From positions 911,001 through 975,000 of the forward strand of contig NZ_CP004078.1 in assembly GCF_000612505.1 (NCBI RefSeq): a stretch of 64,000 bases of DNA. Direction: 5' to 3'. The translations under genes were made by a program, and so were the position numbers. The notes under the pieces were generated by a model, which was not told the DNA's origin, ran no database searches, and saw nothing but the letters and a program-made list of their open reading frames with translations. The DNA is from Paenibacillus sabinae T27. GTDB lineage: Bacteria; Bacillota; Bacilli; Paenibacillales; Paenibacillaceae. This document shows, one piece after another, positions 54,205 to 63,124 of this stretch. The number at the start of each line of letters is the position of its first letter. Position 1 is the stretch's first letter.

Positions 54205-54220
54205 GTTCTTTATAAAGAAC
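54205..54220 (-). promoter_or_regulatory. Perfect SinR-type palindrome in the B1-B2-sinR promoter
   Basis: GTTCTTTATAAAGAAC, fully self-complementary. A possible extended -10, TGATAC, lies on the minus strand 26 nt after the operator start (ATGATAC block as in the other operator promoters). It precedes B1 by about 65 bp. It would allow SinR autoregulation. Confidence 0.85.
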
Positions 54221-54301
54221 ATAAAGCTAATTATAAGTTAACATTCAGCTATATTAAAGTCAACTGTCCACAGGGGTATTTTTAGATTCGACTTTGGGAT
54301 A

Positions 54302-54330
54302 TTGACCTCATTATTTGAATGTGGTATATA
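54302..54330 (+). promoter_or_regulatory. Sigma-A promoter of htpG
   Basis: TTGACC (54302-54307) and TATATA (54325-54330), spacing 17 bp, immediately upstream of the CIRCE element. Confidence 0.8.
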
Positions 54331-54340
54331 AAAATAGGGA

Positions 54341-54367
54341 TTAGCACTCAGGTGATTCGAGTGCTAA
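54341..54367 (+). promoter_or_regulatory. CIRCE operator (HrcA) of htpG
   Basis: TTAGCACTC, nine bases, GAGTGCTAA: a perfect match to the HrcA operator. It overlaps the expected transcription start of htpG. HrcA itself is not in the window. Confidence 0.96.
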
Positions 54368-54424
54368 ATTTTCATTACAACGAACCGTTTCTATATGCAT
54401 TTATATTTTGGAAGGAGACTAGGC

Positions 54425-56305
54425 ATGGTCAAAAAGCAGTTTCAAGCCGAATCCAAACGTTTGCTGGAAATGATGATCAACTCGATTTACTCGCAGCGCG
54501 AAATCTTTCTCCGCGAGCTTATTTCCAACTCCAGCGACGCCATCGACAAAATTTATTACAAGGCGCTGACTGACGATACGCTTACGTTCAACAAAGAGGA
54601 TTACTTCATTAGAATTACAGCCGATAAAGAGAATCGTACGCTGATCGTCTCCGATACCGGAATCGGCATGACGCAGGAAGAGCTGGAGAACAATCTCGGC
54701 GTAATCGCGAAGAGCGGGTCGCTCGCCTTCAAGAAGGAGAACGAAGCCAAGGACGGACATAACATTATCGGCCAGTTCGGGGTAGGTTTCTATTCCGCGT
54801 TCATGGTGGCCGACAGCATTACCGTAATCAGCCGGGCGCTCGGCAGCGACACGGCTTTCAAATGGGAGTCCGAGGGTGCGGACGGCTATACGATCGAGCC
54901 TACCGATAAGGCTTCCATCGGCACCGAAATTATTTTGAAGATCAAGGAAAATACCGAAGAAGACAACTATGACGAGTATTTGGAAGAGTACCGGCTGAGA
55001 TCGATCATCAAGAAATACTCCGATTTTATCCGCTACCCGATCAAGATGGACGTTACCCGCAGTGTGCCGAAGGAAGGCGCGGAGAACGAGTACGAGGAAA
55101 TTACGGAAGAGCAGACCGTCAACAGCATGGTCCCGATCTGGCGCAAGAACAAGAGCGAGCTGAAAGACGAGGATTACGAGAACTTCTATCAGGAGAAGCG
55201 CTATGGCTTCGACAAGCCGCTGAAGCACATCCATATCAGCGCCGACGGCGCGGTGGTGTATAACGCAATTCTGTTCATTCCGGAGAATACGCCTTTCGAC
55301 TATTACACGAAGGAATATGAAAAAGGCCTCGAGCTGTACTCGAACGGCGTCCTCATCATGAACAAATGCGCCGATCTGCTGCCCGACTATTTCAGCTTCG
55401 TAAAAGGCATGGTCGATTCCGAGGACCTGTCGCTGAACATCTCCCGTGAGCTGCTTCAGCATGACCGCCAGCTCAGCCTGATCGCGAAGAACATCAAGAA
55501 CAAGATAAAGAGCGCTCTGCTAAGTCTGCTCAAGGACGAGAGAGAGAAATACGAGAAGTTCTTCGGCGCCTTCGGCCGGGGGCTGAAATTCGGCGTGTAC
55601 AACGATTACGGCATGAATAAGGACACGCTTCAGGATCTGCTGCTGTTCCATTCCTCCAAGGAGAAGAAACTGGTCAGTTTGGACGAATACGTGTCGAGAA
55701 TGCCTGAGGATCAGAAATACATCTACTACGCTTCCGGCGAGTCCATCGAACGGATCGAGAAGCTGCCGCAGACCGAGTTGGTAGCCGATAAGGGCTATGA
55801 AATTTTGTATTTTACCGACGATATCGACGAATTCGCCATCAAAGTTCTTCTGAGCTACAAGGACAAAGAATTCAAATCCGTCTCCAGCGGCGATCTTGGC
55901 ATCGATACGGAAGAGCAGGATAAAGCCGCGGAGAACGCGGATACCGAGAACAAGGATCTCTTTGAGGAGATGAAAGGGCTGCTCGGCGGCAAGGTTAAGA
56001 GCGTCAAAGCTTCCAAACGCCTCAAATCCCATCCGGTCTGCCTGTCCTCCGAAGGCGAGCTGACGATCGAGATGGAAAAAACGCTCCGGGCGATGCAGAA
56101 CGCCGGCGATGTCCAGGCCGAGAAGGTGCTGGAGATCAACGTGAACCATGACGTCTTCAAGTCGCTGAAGGATGCGCAGAGCAAGGACAAGGAGAAGCTG
56201 GCGCTCTACACGAATCTGCTGTACAACCAGGCGCTGCTGATCGAAGGTCTGCCGGTTGGCGATCCGGTGGAGTTCACGAACGATATTTGCAAAATCATGG
56301 TGTAA
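54425..56305 (+). CDS. htpG: Chaperone protein HtpG (Hsp90)
   Basis: 626 residues, full length; ATG 54425 with GGAAGGAG upstream. N-terminal ATPase: [29 protein letters not shown] and [15 protein letters not shown]. The middle domain has [13 protein letters not shown] and the C-terminal dimerisation region is complete. The gene is under a sigma-A promoter and a CIRCE element. B. subtilis htpG is known not to have CIRCE, so heat-shock control differs here. Confidence 0.98.
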   Translation: MVKKQFQAESKRLLEMMINSIYSQREIFLRELISNSSDAIDKIYYKALTDDTLTFNKEDYFIRITADKENRTLIVSDTGIGMTQEELENNLGVIAKSGSLAFKKENEAKDGHNIIGQFGVGFYSAFMVADSITVISRALGSDTAFKWESEGADGYTIEPTDKASIGTEIILKIKENTEEDNYDEYLEEYRLRSIIKKYSDFIRYPIKMDVTRSVPKEGAENEYEEITEEQTVNSMVPIWRKNKSELKDEDYENFYQEKRYGFDKPLKHIHISADGAVVYNAILFIPENTPFDYYTKEYEKGLELYSNGVLIMNKCADLLPDYFSFVKGMVDSEDLSLNISRELLQHDRQLSLIAKNIKNKIKSALLSLLKDEREKYEKFFGAFGRGLKFGVYNDYGMNKDTLQDLLLFHSSKEKKLVSLDEYVSRMPEDQKYIYYASGESIERIEKLPQTELVADKGYEILYFTDDIDEFAIKVLLSYKDKEFKSVSSGDLGIDTEEQDKAAENADTENKDLFEEMKGLLGGKVKSVKASKRLKSHPVCLSSEGELTIEMEKTLRAMQNAGDVQAEKVLEINVNHDVFKSLKDAQSKDKEKLALYTNLLYNQALLIEGLPVGDPVEFTNDICKIMV

Positions 56306-56322
56306 AACATTTCTTTGAATTG

Positions 56323-56365
56323 AACAGCCGGCTGCAGGCGCTTAGCCAACAGTCGGCTGTTTTGC
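56323..56365 (+). terminator. Terminator after htpG
   Basis: AACAGCCG (56323-56330) pairs with CGGCTGTT (56354-56361), followed by TTGC. Confidence 0.75.
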
Positions 56366-56862
56366 TTTACATACGCCCCTTCTTAACTGAAGGACGCACA
56401 GAACAAGGACAAGGAGAAGTTGGTTTGGCTTCTACGTAGTACCCTTCTTAAGGCAAGGTAGCCGAAGTGGCGGCCGTTGCGAGGAATGTTGCGCGGAATG
56501 CCTGCAGGTGTACATCTTTTTTTTCATAAGCTTCTCCGCCAAATCAAATACCTGCAAAGATGCATGTATTACTTTGCCATTCTCCTGATTCCGGCGTGTA
56601 TGCATCCAATGCCTGCACGATCGCAGCTATTTCCTTCTTCCCAAGTAGAATCCGCGACAAAACCTGCAGGTTTGCAGGAAAACACAGGGCCCACCTAAAC
56701 AGCCGATCCGCTAAGGGGGCCATGAGAATTAGACCAGGCGGAATTAGTAGCTTTGTGATAATTAGCAGCCAGCTAAAGCAAGAGAGGCTTAGGGTTTGAC
56801 ATATTTCTGGCAGCGGTGATACGCTCTCTTCAAAAGACATCGCGGCAGAAGGAGAATTCCCT
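56366..56862. repeat. Gap with interspersed short repeat, copy 2; no gene seen
   Basis: The stretch 56510-56690 contains AATACCTGCAAAG, ATGCATG, CCTGCACGATCGCAG and AACCTGCAGG blocks similar to 38380-38520. A TTGACA (56796-56801) near the end could be the -35 of the next gene. The open frames here have no ribosome binding site. Confidence 0.5.
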
Positions 56863-58047
56863 ATGGATGAACGGAATGTGATAGATCATGGGATTTTATC
56901 TAAGGAACTATTGCTTCTTCTTGCTCTGCTTGCTAAGGACAAAGTTGACGAGATGGCAGACCGGCAGCCGGAGATGTTCGCGGATATCGATTGGAAGGAG
57001 TTCATGCGGCTTGCCATGCATCATCGCGTGTATCCTTTTCTATATCCCAAACTCAGCCGTATGGCCGAAGGGAAGATTCCTTCCGGGCTCGTTCAGTGGC
57101 TCAAGCAAGAGTACTGCAATAATACCGTCCGGATGCTCCACCTCAGCGGCGAAATGGACAGGCTGGCCGATAAGCTGGCTGACGCGGGCATCCCGGCCCT
57201 TTTCCTGAAAGGACCGGTGCTGGCGCAGGCTTTGTACGGCGATATCTCGCTCCGTACATCCCGTGACCTCGATTTTATCGTCCCTTTGGACAAGCTGGCT
57301 GAAGCAGAAGCCCTACTCGTCCGGCTCGGCTACGTGGAGGAAATCGAATTCGAGACGATTCTGGGAGACTGGAAATGGAGACAGCATCACAGGACGTACA
57401 ATCACCCCGACGTCAACATTAAGGCAGAGATCCACTGGAGGCTGAATCCGGCGCCTTCCAGAGAGCCGGGCTTCGGTGAACTGTGGGAGCGAAAGAGGAC
57501 GAGCGATGCGTTGGGCCGTAATATTCATTATTTGGGGGCCGAGGATTTGTTCCTATTCCTGGCCGCTCACGGAGCCAGACACGGCTGGTCCAGATTGCGA
57601 TGGCTGCTGGATATCAAGCAGCTGCTACTTCAGCGGCCGGACGGCGGGACATTGACCCGGCTTCTTCACCGCTACGGATATGACGATATCGGGGGCCAAG
57701 CCCTTTTACTAGCGACGGAAGTGCTTAAAGCGCCGGTTGATCCAGGCCTTTCACGTTTGATGGAAAGGCCGAAGGCCCGGCGTCTGGCGCGGCTTTCCAT
57801 GTTCTACGTGGGGCGGATGGTCAATCTGCATAATCCGCCGCTGCCGCCTGAAGTAGAGCGGCATTACCGATATTATCAGCCGGCGATTTTATCGCGGGGG
57901 CAGCAGCTGGTGTACGCGCTCGGTTTTCTTTTTCCTTATGCGGCGGACGCGAAGACGCTGCCCTTGCCGAGGCCGCTGCACTTTCTTTACTTCGTTTTGC
58001 GGCCCTTTTTATGGACATGGAGAAAAGCCTTCGGCGAGGGCAAATGA
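56863..58047 (+). CDS. Nucleotidyltransferase-like protein, NTP_transf_5 family (PadeN-type), copy 2
   Basis: 394 residues; AGAAGGAGAA upstream of ATG 56863. The same motifs as at 39946: IPALFLKGPVLAQALYGDIS, RTSRDLDFIVPL, HWRLNPAPSREP and AHGARHGWSRLRWLLDIK. The two genes align end to end. One copy lies inside eps and one beside the B1-B2-sinR end of the locus. The function is not known. Confidence 0.85.
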   Translation: MDERNVIDHGILSKELLLLLALLAKDKVDEMADRQPEMFADIDWKEFMRLAMHHRVYPFLYPKLSRMAEGKIPSGLVQWLKQEYCNNTVRMLHLSGEMDRLADKLADAGIPALFLKGPVLAQALYGDISLRTSRDLDFIVPLDKLAEAEALLVRLGYVEEIEFETILGDWKWRQHHRTYNHPDVNIKAEIHWRLNPAPSREPGFGELWERKRTSDALGRNIHYLGAEDLFLFLAAHGARHGWSRLRWLLDIKQLLLQRPDGGTLTRLLHRYGYDDIGGQALLLATEVLKAPVDPGLSRLMERPKARRLARLSMFYVGRMVNLHNPPLPPEVERHYRYYQPAILSRGQQLVYALGFLFPYAADAKTLPLPRPLHFLYFVLRPFLWTWRKAFGEGK

Positions 58048-58077
58048 GCCGCTCACTCACTAAAAACCTCCAGTTCT

Positions 58078-58119
58078 ATAACCCGCTTTCGGCTCATACG
58101 CTGGAGCGGGTTATTTTTT
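58078..58119 (+). terminator. Terminator after the nucleotidyltransferase-like gene
   Basis: ATAACCCGCT (58078-58087) and AGCGGGTTAT (58105-58114) form a perfect 10-bp stem, followed by TTTTTT. Confidence 0.9.
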
Positions 58120-58233
58120 TGCCTACATCTCCGGACCGAGGTCCGAATCGGCTTGCGGACGGTATGGGCCGGTTCGGCCTTCGGATTATAATAGAGATAA
58201 AGTGGTATTAAACGGATAGGGGAGGGGTACCGT

Positions 58234-59163
58234 TTGACGATTCTTGAGGTTAAGAAATTGAAAAAATCTTTCGGCGAGGTCAAGGCTGTTCAGGACATCA
58301 GCTTCACGGTGGAAGCGGGGGAGGTCTTTACGATTATCGGGCCGAACGGAGCGGGCAAGACGACAACCCTGGAGATGATCGAAGGCTTGCAGCCGCCGGA
58401 TGCCGGCAGTATTTTCATTGCCGGATTGTCCTGGGACAAGAACGAGAGCGAAATCAAGACCCGGATCGGCGTACAGCCTCAGTCGAGCGCCTTGTTCGAC
58501 CTGCTCACCGCCGAGGAAAATCTGGACTTGTTCGCTTCCTTTTACCCGAAGCGCAAATCGACCGCCGAGGTGCTGGAAATGATCAATCTGACCGAGCACC
58601 GGAACAAGCGGGTCAAATCACTGTCCGGCGGCCAGCGTCAGCGTCTGGCCATCGGCCTTGCGATGATCAATGACCCGCAGGTGATTTTTCTCGATGAGCC
58701 GACAACGGGACTCGACCCTCAGGCGCGCCGCAACATCTGGGACATTATTCTTCAATTGAAGCAGATGGGGACGACGATAATTTTGACGACGCACTACATG
58801 GAAGAGGCGGAGAAGCTGAGCGACCGCGTCTGCATCGTCGATCAGGGCACGGTGATCAGCCTCGACACGCCGGCGGCACTGATCGGCAAGCTGACGCGGG
58901 AACGGGAAGTACGGCTGTCTTTCTTTGATGGTGAAGCTGCGGCAGCGCGGACCGAGCAGGCGCTCCGGGACCTTCCGGAAATTGTACGGATGGAGCGGGA
59001 CGGGGAGAACCTGACGCTCTGGTCGCCGGAGCCGGAGCAGGTGCTGTACGGGTTGCTTGGTTTCACCAAGGAGCAGGGTTATCGGGTCGAGCATGTGTCC
59101 ATTCGCGAAATGAGCCTTGAAGATGTCTTTATTGCCTTCACGGGCAAGGAATGGAGGGATTGA
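58234..59163 (+). CDS. ABC transporter ATP-binding protein (ABC-2 exporter)
   Basis: 309 residues; TTG 58234 with GGAGGGG upstream. Walker A IIGPNGAGKTTTLEMI, signature LSGGQRQRL, Walker B VIFLDEPTTGLD and a C-terminal region (VSIREMSLEDVFIAFTG) typical of the drug/antibiotic DrrA/NatA type. It works with the permease starting 3 bp downstream. Exporter for a drug or an unknown molecule. Confidence 0.95.
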   Translation: MTILEVKKLKKSFGEVKAVQDISFTVEAGEVFTIIGPNGAGKTTTLEMIEGLQPPDAGSIFIAGLSWDKNESEIKTRIGVQPQSSALFDLLTAEENLDLFASFYPKRKSTAEVLEMINLTEHRNKRVKSLSGGQRQRLAIGLAMINDPQVIFLDEPTTGLDPQARRNIWDIILQLKQMGTTIILTTHYMEEAEKLSDRVCIVDQGTVISLDTPAALIGKLTREREVRLSFFDGEAAAARTEQALRDLPEIVRMERDGENLTLWSPEPEQVLYGLLGFTKEQGYRVEHVSIREMSLEDVFIAFTGKEWRD

Positions 59164-59165
59164 TC

Positions 59166-60287
59166 ATGAACGCAGGCACCCAGCTGAAGAAATTATTTAT
59201 TGCTCAACTGAAGACGATGTTCCGCGAGAAGGCGGTCTGGTTTTGGAATTTATTTTTCCCGGTTATTCTCATGGTGCTGTTTATGGTTATTTTGGGCGGA
59301 GGCGGGGACGGCGGAGACTTCAAAGCGAAGGTGGCGCTGGTTAAGCCGGTATCGACCGCGGCCAGCGATTCTCTGGAGGCCGGACTGAGGAAGATTCCGG
59401 TCTTCGAGTGGAAGTCGGGGGAGGCCGTCGATGGCACCCAGGCCGATAAGTTGGTAAAGGGCAAGGATGTTGACGCGGCCATCGTTCTGCCGGAGAACGG
59501 CAGCGGCGGCGATATCCGCCTGATCGTCAATGCCGAGAATGAGAGCAACGCCACCACCCAAGCGATCCGGGGCATTCTGGACCGATATGTTCAGGAAGCC
59601 AGCTTTGCGGCGGCGGGAGTCGAACCGGCTTTCCGGCTGCAGACGTCGTCGGTGTCGAGCGGCAGCAAGGATATCAGCAGCGCGGACTTCCTTCTGACCG
59701 GCTTGATTTCCCTGTCCATCGCCCAGGCCGGACTGTTCGGGATGGTCGACATGGTTGAAATCCGCAGATCCGGCCTGCTCAAGCGGCTGCGCATGACCCC
59801 GATGCGGATGGGGCTGTACGGCCTTGGCGGCATGCTGGTCCGCTTCGTGCTCAGCTTCGTGCAGATTGTCCTGCTGACCGTTATCGGTGTCTTCGGGTTC
59901 GGCGCGAATCTGCATCTGAATCTGCCGGTGCTGATTATCGCCTTCTTCATCGGAGTTCTGGCCTTCAACGCCCTTGGTTATCTGATCTCTTCCTTCAGCA
60001 AATCCCTGGAATCCTACATGGGTGTGGCGAACATCACCAGTTTCCTGATGATGTTCATCAGCGGCGTCTTCTTCTCCACCAGCAGCCTGCCCGATTGGCT
60101 GAAGCCAGTCACCCGGGTGCTGCCGCTGACCTATTTCGTCGAAGGCATGCGGGACGGCATGGTTTACGGCTCCGGCCTGTTTAACGCCGCGTTCTGGAGC
60201 GGCATCGGCATCCTCACCCTGTGGGGAGCGGCGGCGTTCGCCCTCGGGGCACTGATTTACCGGAAGGCTAAGGTGGAGGTGCGGTAG
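59166..60287 (+). CDS. ABC-2 type transporter permease
   Basis: 373 residues; ATG 59166 with GGAGGG upstream, 3 bp after the ATPase stop. One N-terminal membrane segment, an external domain (about 50-175) and five C-terminal segments (about 178-365) with KSLESYMGVANITSFLMMFI and the FFSTSSLPDWLKPVTRVLPL loop, typical of the YadH/NodJ-like permeases. It forms the exporter channel. Confidence 0.93.
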   Translation: MNAGTQLKKLFIAQLKTMFREKAVWFWNLFFPVILMVLFMVILGGGGDGGDFKAKVALVKPVSTAASDSLEAGLRKIPVFEWKSGEAVDGTQADKLVKGKDVDAAIVLPENGSGGDIRLIVNAENESNATTQAIRGILDRYVQEASFAAAGVEPAFRLQTSSVSSGSKDISSADFLLTGLISLSIAQAGLFGMVDMVEIRRSGLLKRLRMTPMRMGLYGLGGMLVRFVLSFVQIVLLTVIGVFGFGANLHLNLPVLIIAFFIGVLAFNALGYLISSFSKSLESYMGVANITSFLMMFISGVFFSTSSLPDWLKPVTRVLPLTYFVEGMRDGMVYGSGLFNAAFWSGIGILTLWGAAAFALGALIYRKAKVEVR

Positions 60288-60334
60288 AGGTTGCGGCAGC
60301 GGTTGAACGGTTAAGAGAAGGACCATACATGGAC

Positions 60335-60371
60335 GGGTGGCTGTTCCTTTAATGGGTAGCCGCCTTTTTTT
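60335..60371 (+). terminator. Terminator after the ABC exporter
   Basis: GGGTGGCTG pairs with GGTAGCCGCC (G-T allowed), followed by TTTTTTTG. Confidence 0.65.
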
Positions 60372-60484
60372 GTTGTCCAGAGAGCAGGCTGTATATGTCT
60401 TTCCACGGTCAATGTTGAGTCCGGCTCCCGACTAGGCTAAAATATCCCTATCACAACATTGATTACAGAAGGGAATTGTGCCGT

Positions 60485-60952
60485 TTGAGTAATGAAGAAA
60501 TGAACGTTGAGAAAGTAAGCGCCGAAACAGCGGATAGCGGACTCCCTGAGAATTACGCGGAATTGAAAAAGGAGGCAGGCCGCTCTGCAGATTGGAGAGC
60601 CCGTCTGTCCGCGGTCGAGGAGCTGGGGAATTACCCTCACCGGCAGGTTATTGATATTCTGACGCGCCTGGCCGAAAGCGATCCGGTCTATACTGTGCAG
60701 GAAGCGGCTTACCTGAAGCTTAAAGCATTCGGCGAGAATGTGGCGGCGCCTTCCAAGAACAAGCCCGAGCTGTTCAAAGGCATCACCAAAATTCTGCTGC
60801 GAATCAAGAAAAGCCTTCCCCGGAACCATACGTATGAAGAGTTCAAGGAAAAGCTGAAGAAGATGCGGATCGACGTGTACGACGCCTATGAAGGCGAGAA
60901 GGGCGAAGACTTCGACAAGTGGCTGGAGAGCAAGTGGTCTTCGGTAAAATAA
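60485..60952 (+). CDS. HEAT-repeat-like conserved protein
   Basis: 155 residues from TTG 60485, with AGAAGGGA about 10 bp upstream. The central part (DWRARLSAVEELGNYPHRQV, IDILTRLAESDPVYTVQEAA) is a pair of HEAT-like helices, like those of phycocyanobilin lyase repeats. The C-terminal half is charged. Probably a protein-interaction module; function unknown. Confidence 0.75.
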   Translation: MSNEEMNVEKVSAETADSGLPENYAELKKEAGRSADWRARLSAVEELGNYPHRQVIDILTRLAESDPVYTVQEAAYLKLKAFGENVAAPSKNKPELFKGITKILLRIKKSLPRNHTYEEFKEKLKKMRIDVYDAYEGEKGEDFDKWLESKWSSVK

Positions 60953-60989
60953 CTTGGCCAGTCCCAAAATAGGGACGAGCCGACAGTGA

Positions 60990-61034
60990 AGGAGCAGCTC
61001 CGGCCTGCGGTTAGGCTGGGGATGTGCTCTTTTT
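60990..61034 (+). terminator. Probable terminator after the HEAT-repeat gene
   Basis: GAGCAGCTCCGGCCT and AGGCTGGGGATGTGCTC form an imperfect stem around GCGGTT, followed by TTTTTTG. Confidence 0.6.
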
Positions 61035-61071
61035 TGTTATCTATATGATCTTAAAAAAGGAGGGCACTGCC

Positions 61072-61539
61072 ATGATTCTCGTCAGTGCTTGCCTTGCCGG
61101 TGTCGAGTGCCGGTATGACGGCTCGCATAATGTGCAGGAGAAAATTAGGCAATTGGCCCGTGAGAACAAGGTTGTGCTTGTCTGCCCCGAAGTGTTCGGC
61201 GGTTGTCCCACGCCGCGCGAGCCGGCCGAGATTGTGGGAGGAACCGGTGAAGATGTTTTGAAAGGACGAGCCAAGGTCATTGACCGGTCCGGAAAGGATG
61301 TTACCGGGCTCTTCATAGCGGGGGCCTATAAAGCGCTGGAAACCGCGCGGGAGCATCAGGCTACACTCATTGTACTAAAAGAAAACAGTCCTTCCTGCGG
61401 CAGCAGCATGATTTATGACGGCCGGTTTGCGGGCCATAAAATCCCCGGAGAGGGTGTAACGGCCGCTTTGCTGCGGCGGGAAGGTTTCAAGGTTGTTTCG
61501 GAGAACGAGTTTGCGTCGGGAGAATATGATGCCTGGTAA
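61072..61539 (+). CDS. DUF523 family protein
   Basis: 155 residues; ATG 61072 with AAAAGGAGGG upstream. MILVSACLAGVECRYDGSHN, VLVCPEVFGGCPTPREPAEI, then LKENSPSCGSSMIYDG are the conserved cysteine blocks of DUF523. Probably a metal- or thiol-binding protein. Activity not known. Confidence 0.92.
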   Translation: MILVSACLAGVECRYDGSHNVQEKIRQLARENKVVLVCPEVFGGCPTPREPAEIVGGTGEDVLKGRAKVIDRSGKDVTGLFIAGAYKALETAREHQATLIVLKENSPSCGSSMIYDGRFAGHKIPGEGVTAALLRREGFKVVSENEFASGEYDAW

Positions 61540-61601
61540 CCGCTCCTTCTCCGGGTTCATTCGAGCATTTTAAGCGGCTTACCATACATGAAGCAAAAGC
61601 G

Positions 61602-61633
61602 CCCCGGTCATCCATGCCCGGGGCCCTCTTTTT
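61602..61633 (+). terminator. Terminator after DUF523
   Basis: CCCCGG / CCGGGG stem with CATCCATG between, followed by CCCTCTTTTTACG. Confidence 0.75.
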
Positions 61634-61692
61634 ACGTAAGTCCATTACAATTGTGATTGCCGTATTTTGGCGCTTAAGCCATGGGCGGGATG

Positions 61693-61821
61693 CTATTTGT
61701 TCGTGCTGTGCTGCTTGTTCTGGAGCTTGCTGCCTTCATTGCCTTTTGCCCGGTGCTTGTTTTTCTCGTCTTTTTTCTGAGTGTCGTGCAGCTTTTCCAC
61801 AAATTCATGGGTGCTATCCAT
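61693..61821 (-). CDS. DUF4023-like small protein
   Basis: 42 residues; read directly from the minus strand. AAAGGAGGA lies 5 bp before ATG. The sequence MDSTHEFVEKLHDTQKKDEK..., ending SKLQNKQHSTNK, is very hydrophilic and matches the short DUF4023 family of Bacillales. It is too short for most ORF callers. Function unknown. Confidence 0.75.
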   Translation of the reverse strand: MDSTHEFVEKLHDTQKKDEKNKHRAKGNEGSKLQNKQHSTNK

Positions 61822-61993
61822 GGTTGTCCTCCTTTAGGCGATATGCATGGTATTAATGTAACCCGTTTACCTGTAAACCATGTGCTTTAAACGATCCGGG
61901 TAGGTCATTTTGGTCCTTCTGAATCTTTTTCTAGTAAATGGTATGATAGAGAGACAAGAAACAATAGATTCGGCAGGAAGGGAAAATAGGGAT

Positions 61994-62848
61994 ATGGAAC
62001 TTGTTTTTGTATACGGTACGTTGCGGCAAGGTGAGGTAAATCATCATTTAATGAGCGGCGCACGGTTGATCGCGCGTATGGCGCAGATCCAGGGAGTGTT
62101 AATGGATACGGGGCGGGGCTACCCGGCTGTAGTACAGGAAGACTCTGGCGTTGTGGCGGGCGAGCTGTATGAAGTATCGGCGGAGATGCTGGCAAGGCTG
62201 GATGAGCTCGAGGATTTTTACGGCCCGGAGAACCCGGCAAATGAATATGAGCGAATCAGAACGGCTGTGACGACGGACAGCGGACAACGGGAAGCATGGG
62301 TATATGTATATATGAAGCGGGAGCATGACGTCATTGCCCAGGGAGACTGGAAGCTGCATTTGCTAAGGCAGAATTCCCATGTGCTTTATTTTGCCTATGG
62401 TAGCTGCATGGACTTGGAAAGAATCACACTGGCAGGAGCGGCAGAATGGTTTGTGGATGTGAGAGGCCGCGGGGTAGCGGACGGGTTCAATCTTCAGTTT
62501 ACCTACCGGGCCAAGGATGGCGGCCGTGCCGATCTGGTGGAGGACGGGGGCAGAGTGGAGGGCAAGCTGTACAGGATACCGACTGAATGTCTGGACAAGT
62601 ACCTGTATCTCCGGGAAGGCGTGAACAGCGGAATGTATCGACCGGCGGTTCTAAGTGTCCAGTGCGAAGACGGAAGTGTGCAGGATGCGGTGACGTTCCT
62701 GGTTGTGTACAAAAATCCCGAGATGTCCCCGCCGGGACACTATATGCGGGAAATTTTGCGTGGAGCGCGCCCGATTGTCTCTTTAGAATATTATGGGGAG
62801 CTGGAAGAGCGGTTCTGGACGAGCTATGGATTTCGGCTGGAGGAGTAA
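61994..62848 (+). CDS. Tandem gamma-glutamylcyclotransferase-like protein
   Basis: 284 residues from ATG 61994, with GGAAGGG upstream. Two GGCT-fold domains: the first with FVYGTLRQGEVNHHLM and the second with YFAYGSCMDLERI. Each has the YG(T/S) phosphate-binding type loop; the first also has DELEDFYGPENP, with the likely catalytic Glu. Probably acts on gamma-glutamylamine compounds. The fusion of two such domains is less common than single ones. Confidence 0.85.
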   Translation: MELVFVYGTLRQGEVNHHLMSGARLIARMAQIQGVLMDTGRGYPAVVQEDSGVVAGELYEVSAEMLARLDELEDFYGPENPANEYERIRTAVTTDSGQREAWVYVYMKREHDVIAQGDWKLHLLRQNSHVLYFAYGSCMDLERITLAGAAEWFVDVRGRGVADGFNLQFTYRAKDGGRADLVEDGGRVEGKLYRIPTECLDKYLYLREGVNSGMYRPAVLSVQCEDGSVQDAVTFLVVYKNPEMSPPGHYMREILRGARPIVSLEYYGELEERFWTSYGFRLEE

Positions 62849-62881
62849 TTAAAGGTCCTGAAACAATATTTAAAATAATGC

Positions 62882-62910
62882 TTGCATTAGTTTCGTGTCC
62901 ATGGTATATT
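62882..62910 (+). promoter_or_regulatory. rrn promoter P1
   Basis: TTGCAT (62882-62887) and TATATT (62905-62910), spacing 17 bp. Confidence 0.75.
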
Positions 62911-62966
62911 CTAATTCCGGCCAAGAAATACGGGCTCTGCTTCAAAAAAAGAATTAAAAAAAGAGC

Positions 62967-62995
62967 TTGCATTAAACGGTCGGATATGATATATT
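62967..62995 (+). promoter_or_regulatory. rrn promoter P2
   Basis: TTGCAT (62967-62972) and TATATT (62990-62995), spacing 17 bp, identical hexamers to P1, 85 bp downstream. A typical antitermination region (TGATCTTTGAAAACTGAAC) follows. Confidence 0.8.
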
Positions 62996-63124
62996 ATAAA
63001 AGTTGCTGCTGATGAGAAGTTGAGCGGCGGCAAAGAAGTTTGATCTTTGAAAACTGAACAACGAGTGAGTATTAAATGAGAAGAAATTCTCGTCAGTTTG
63101 TTTGATTGAGCTATCGGCTCTACC

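Noticed and set aside
61681..61890. Hydrophobic plus-strand frame of 69 residues
   Set aside because: It is the reverse complement of the DUF4023-like gene, which has a strong ribosome binding site on the minus strand.
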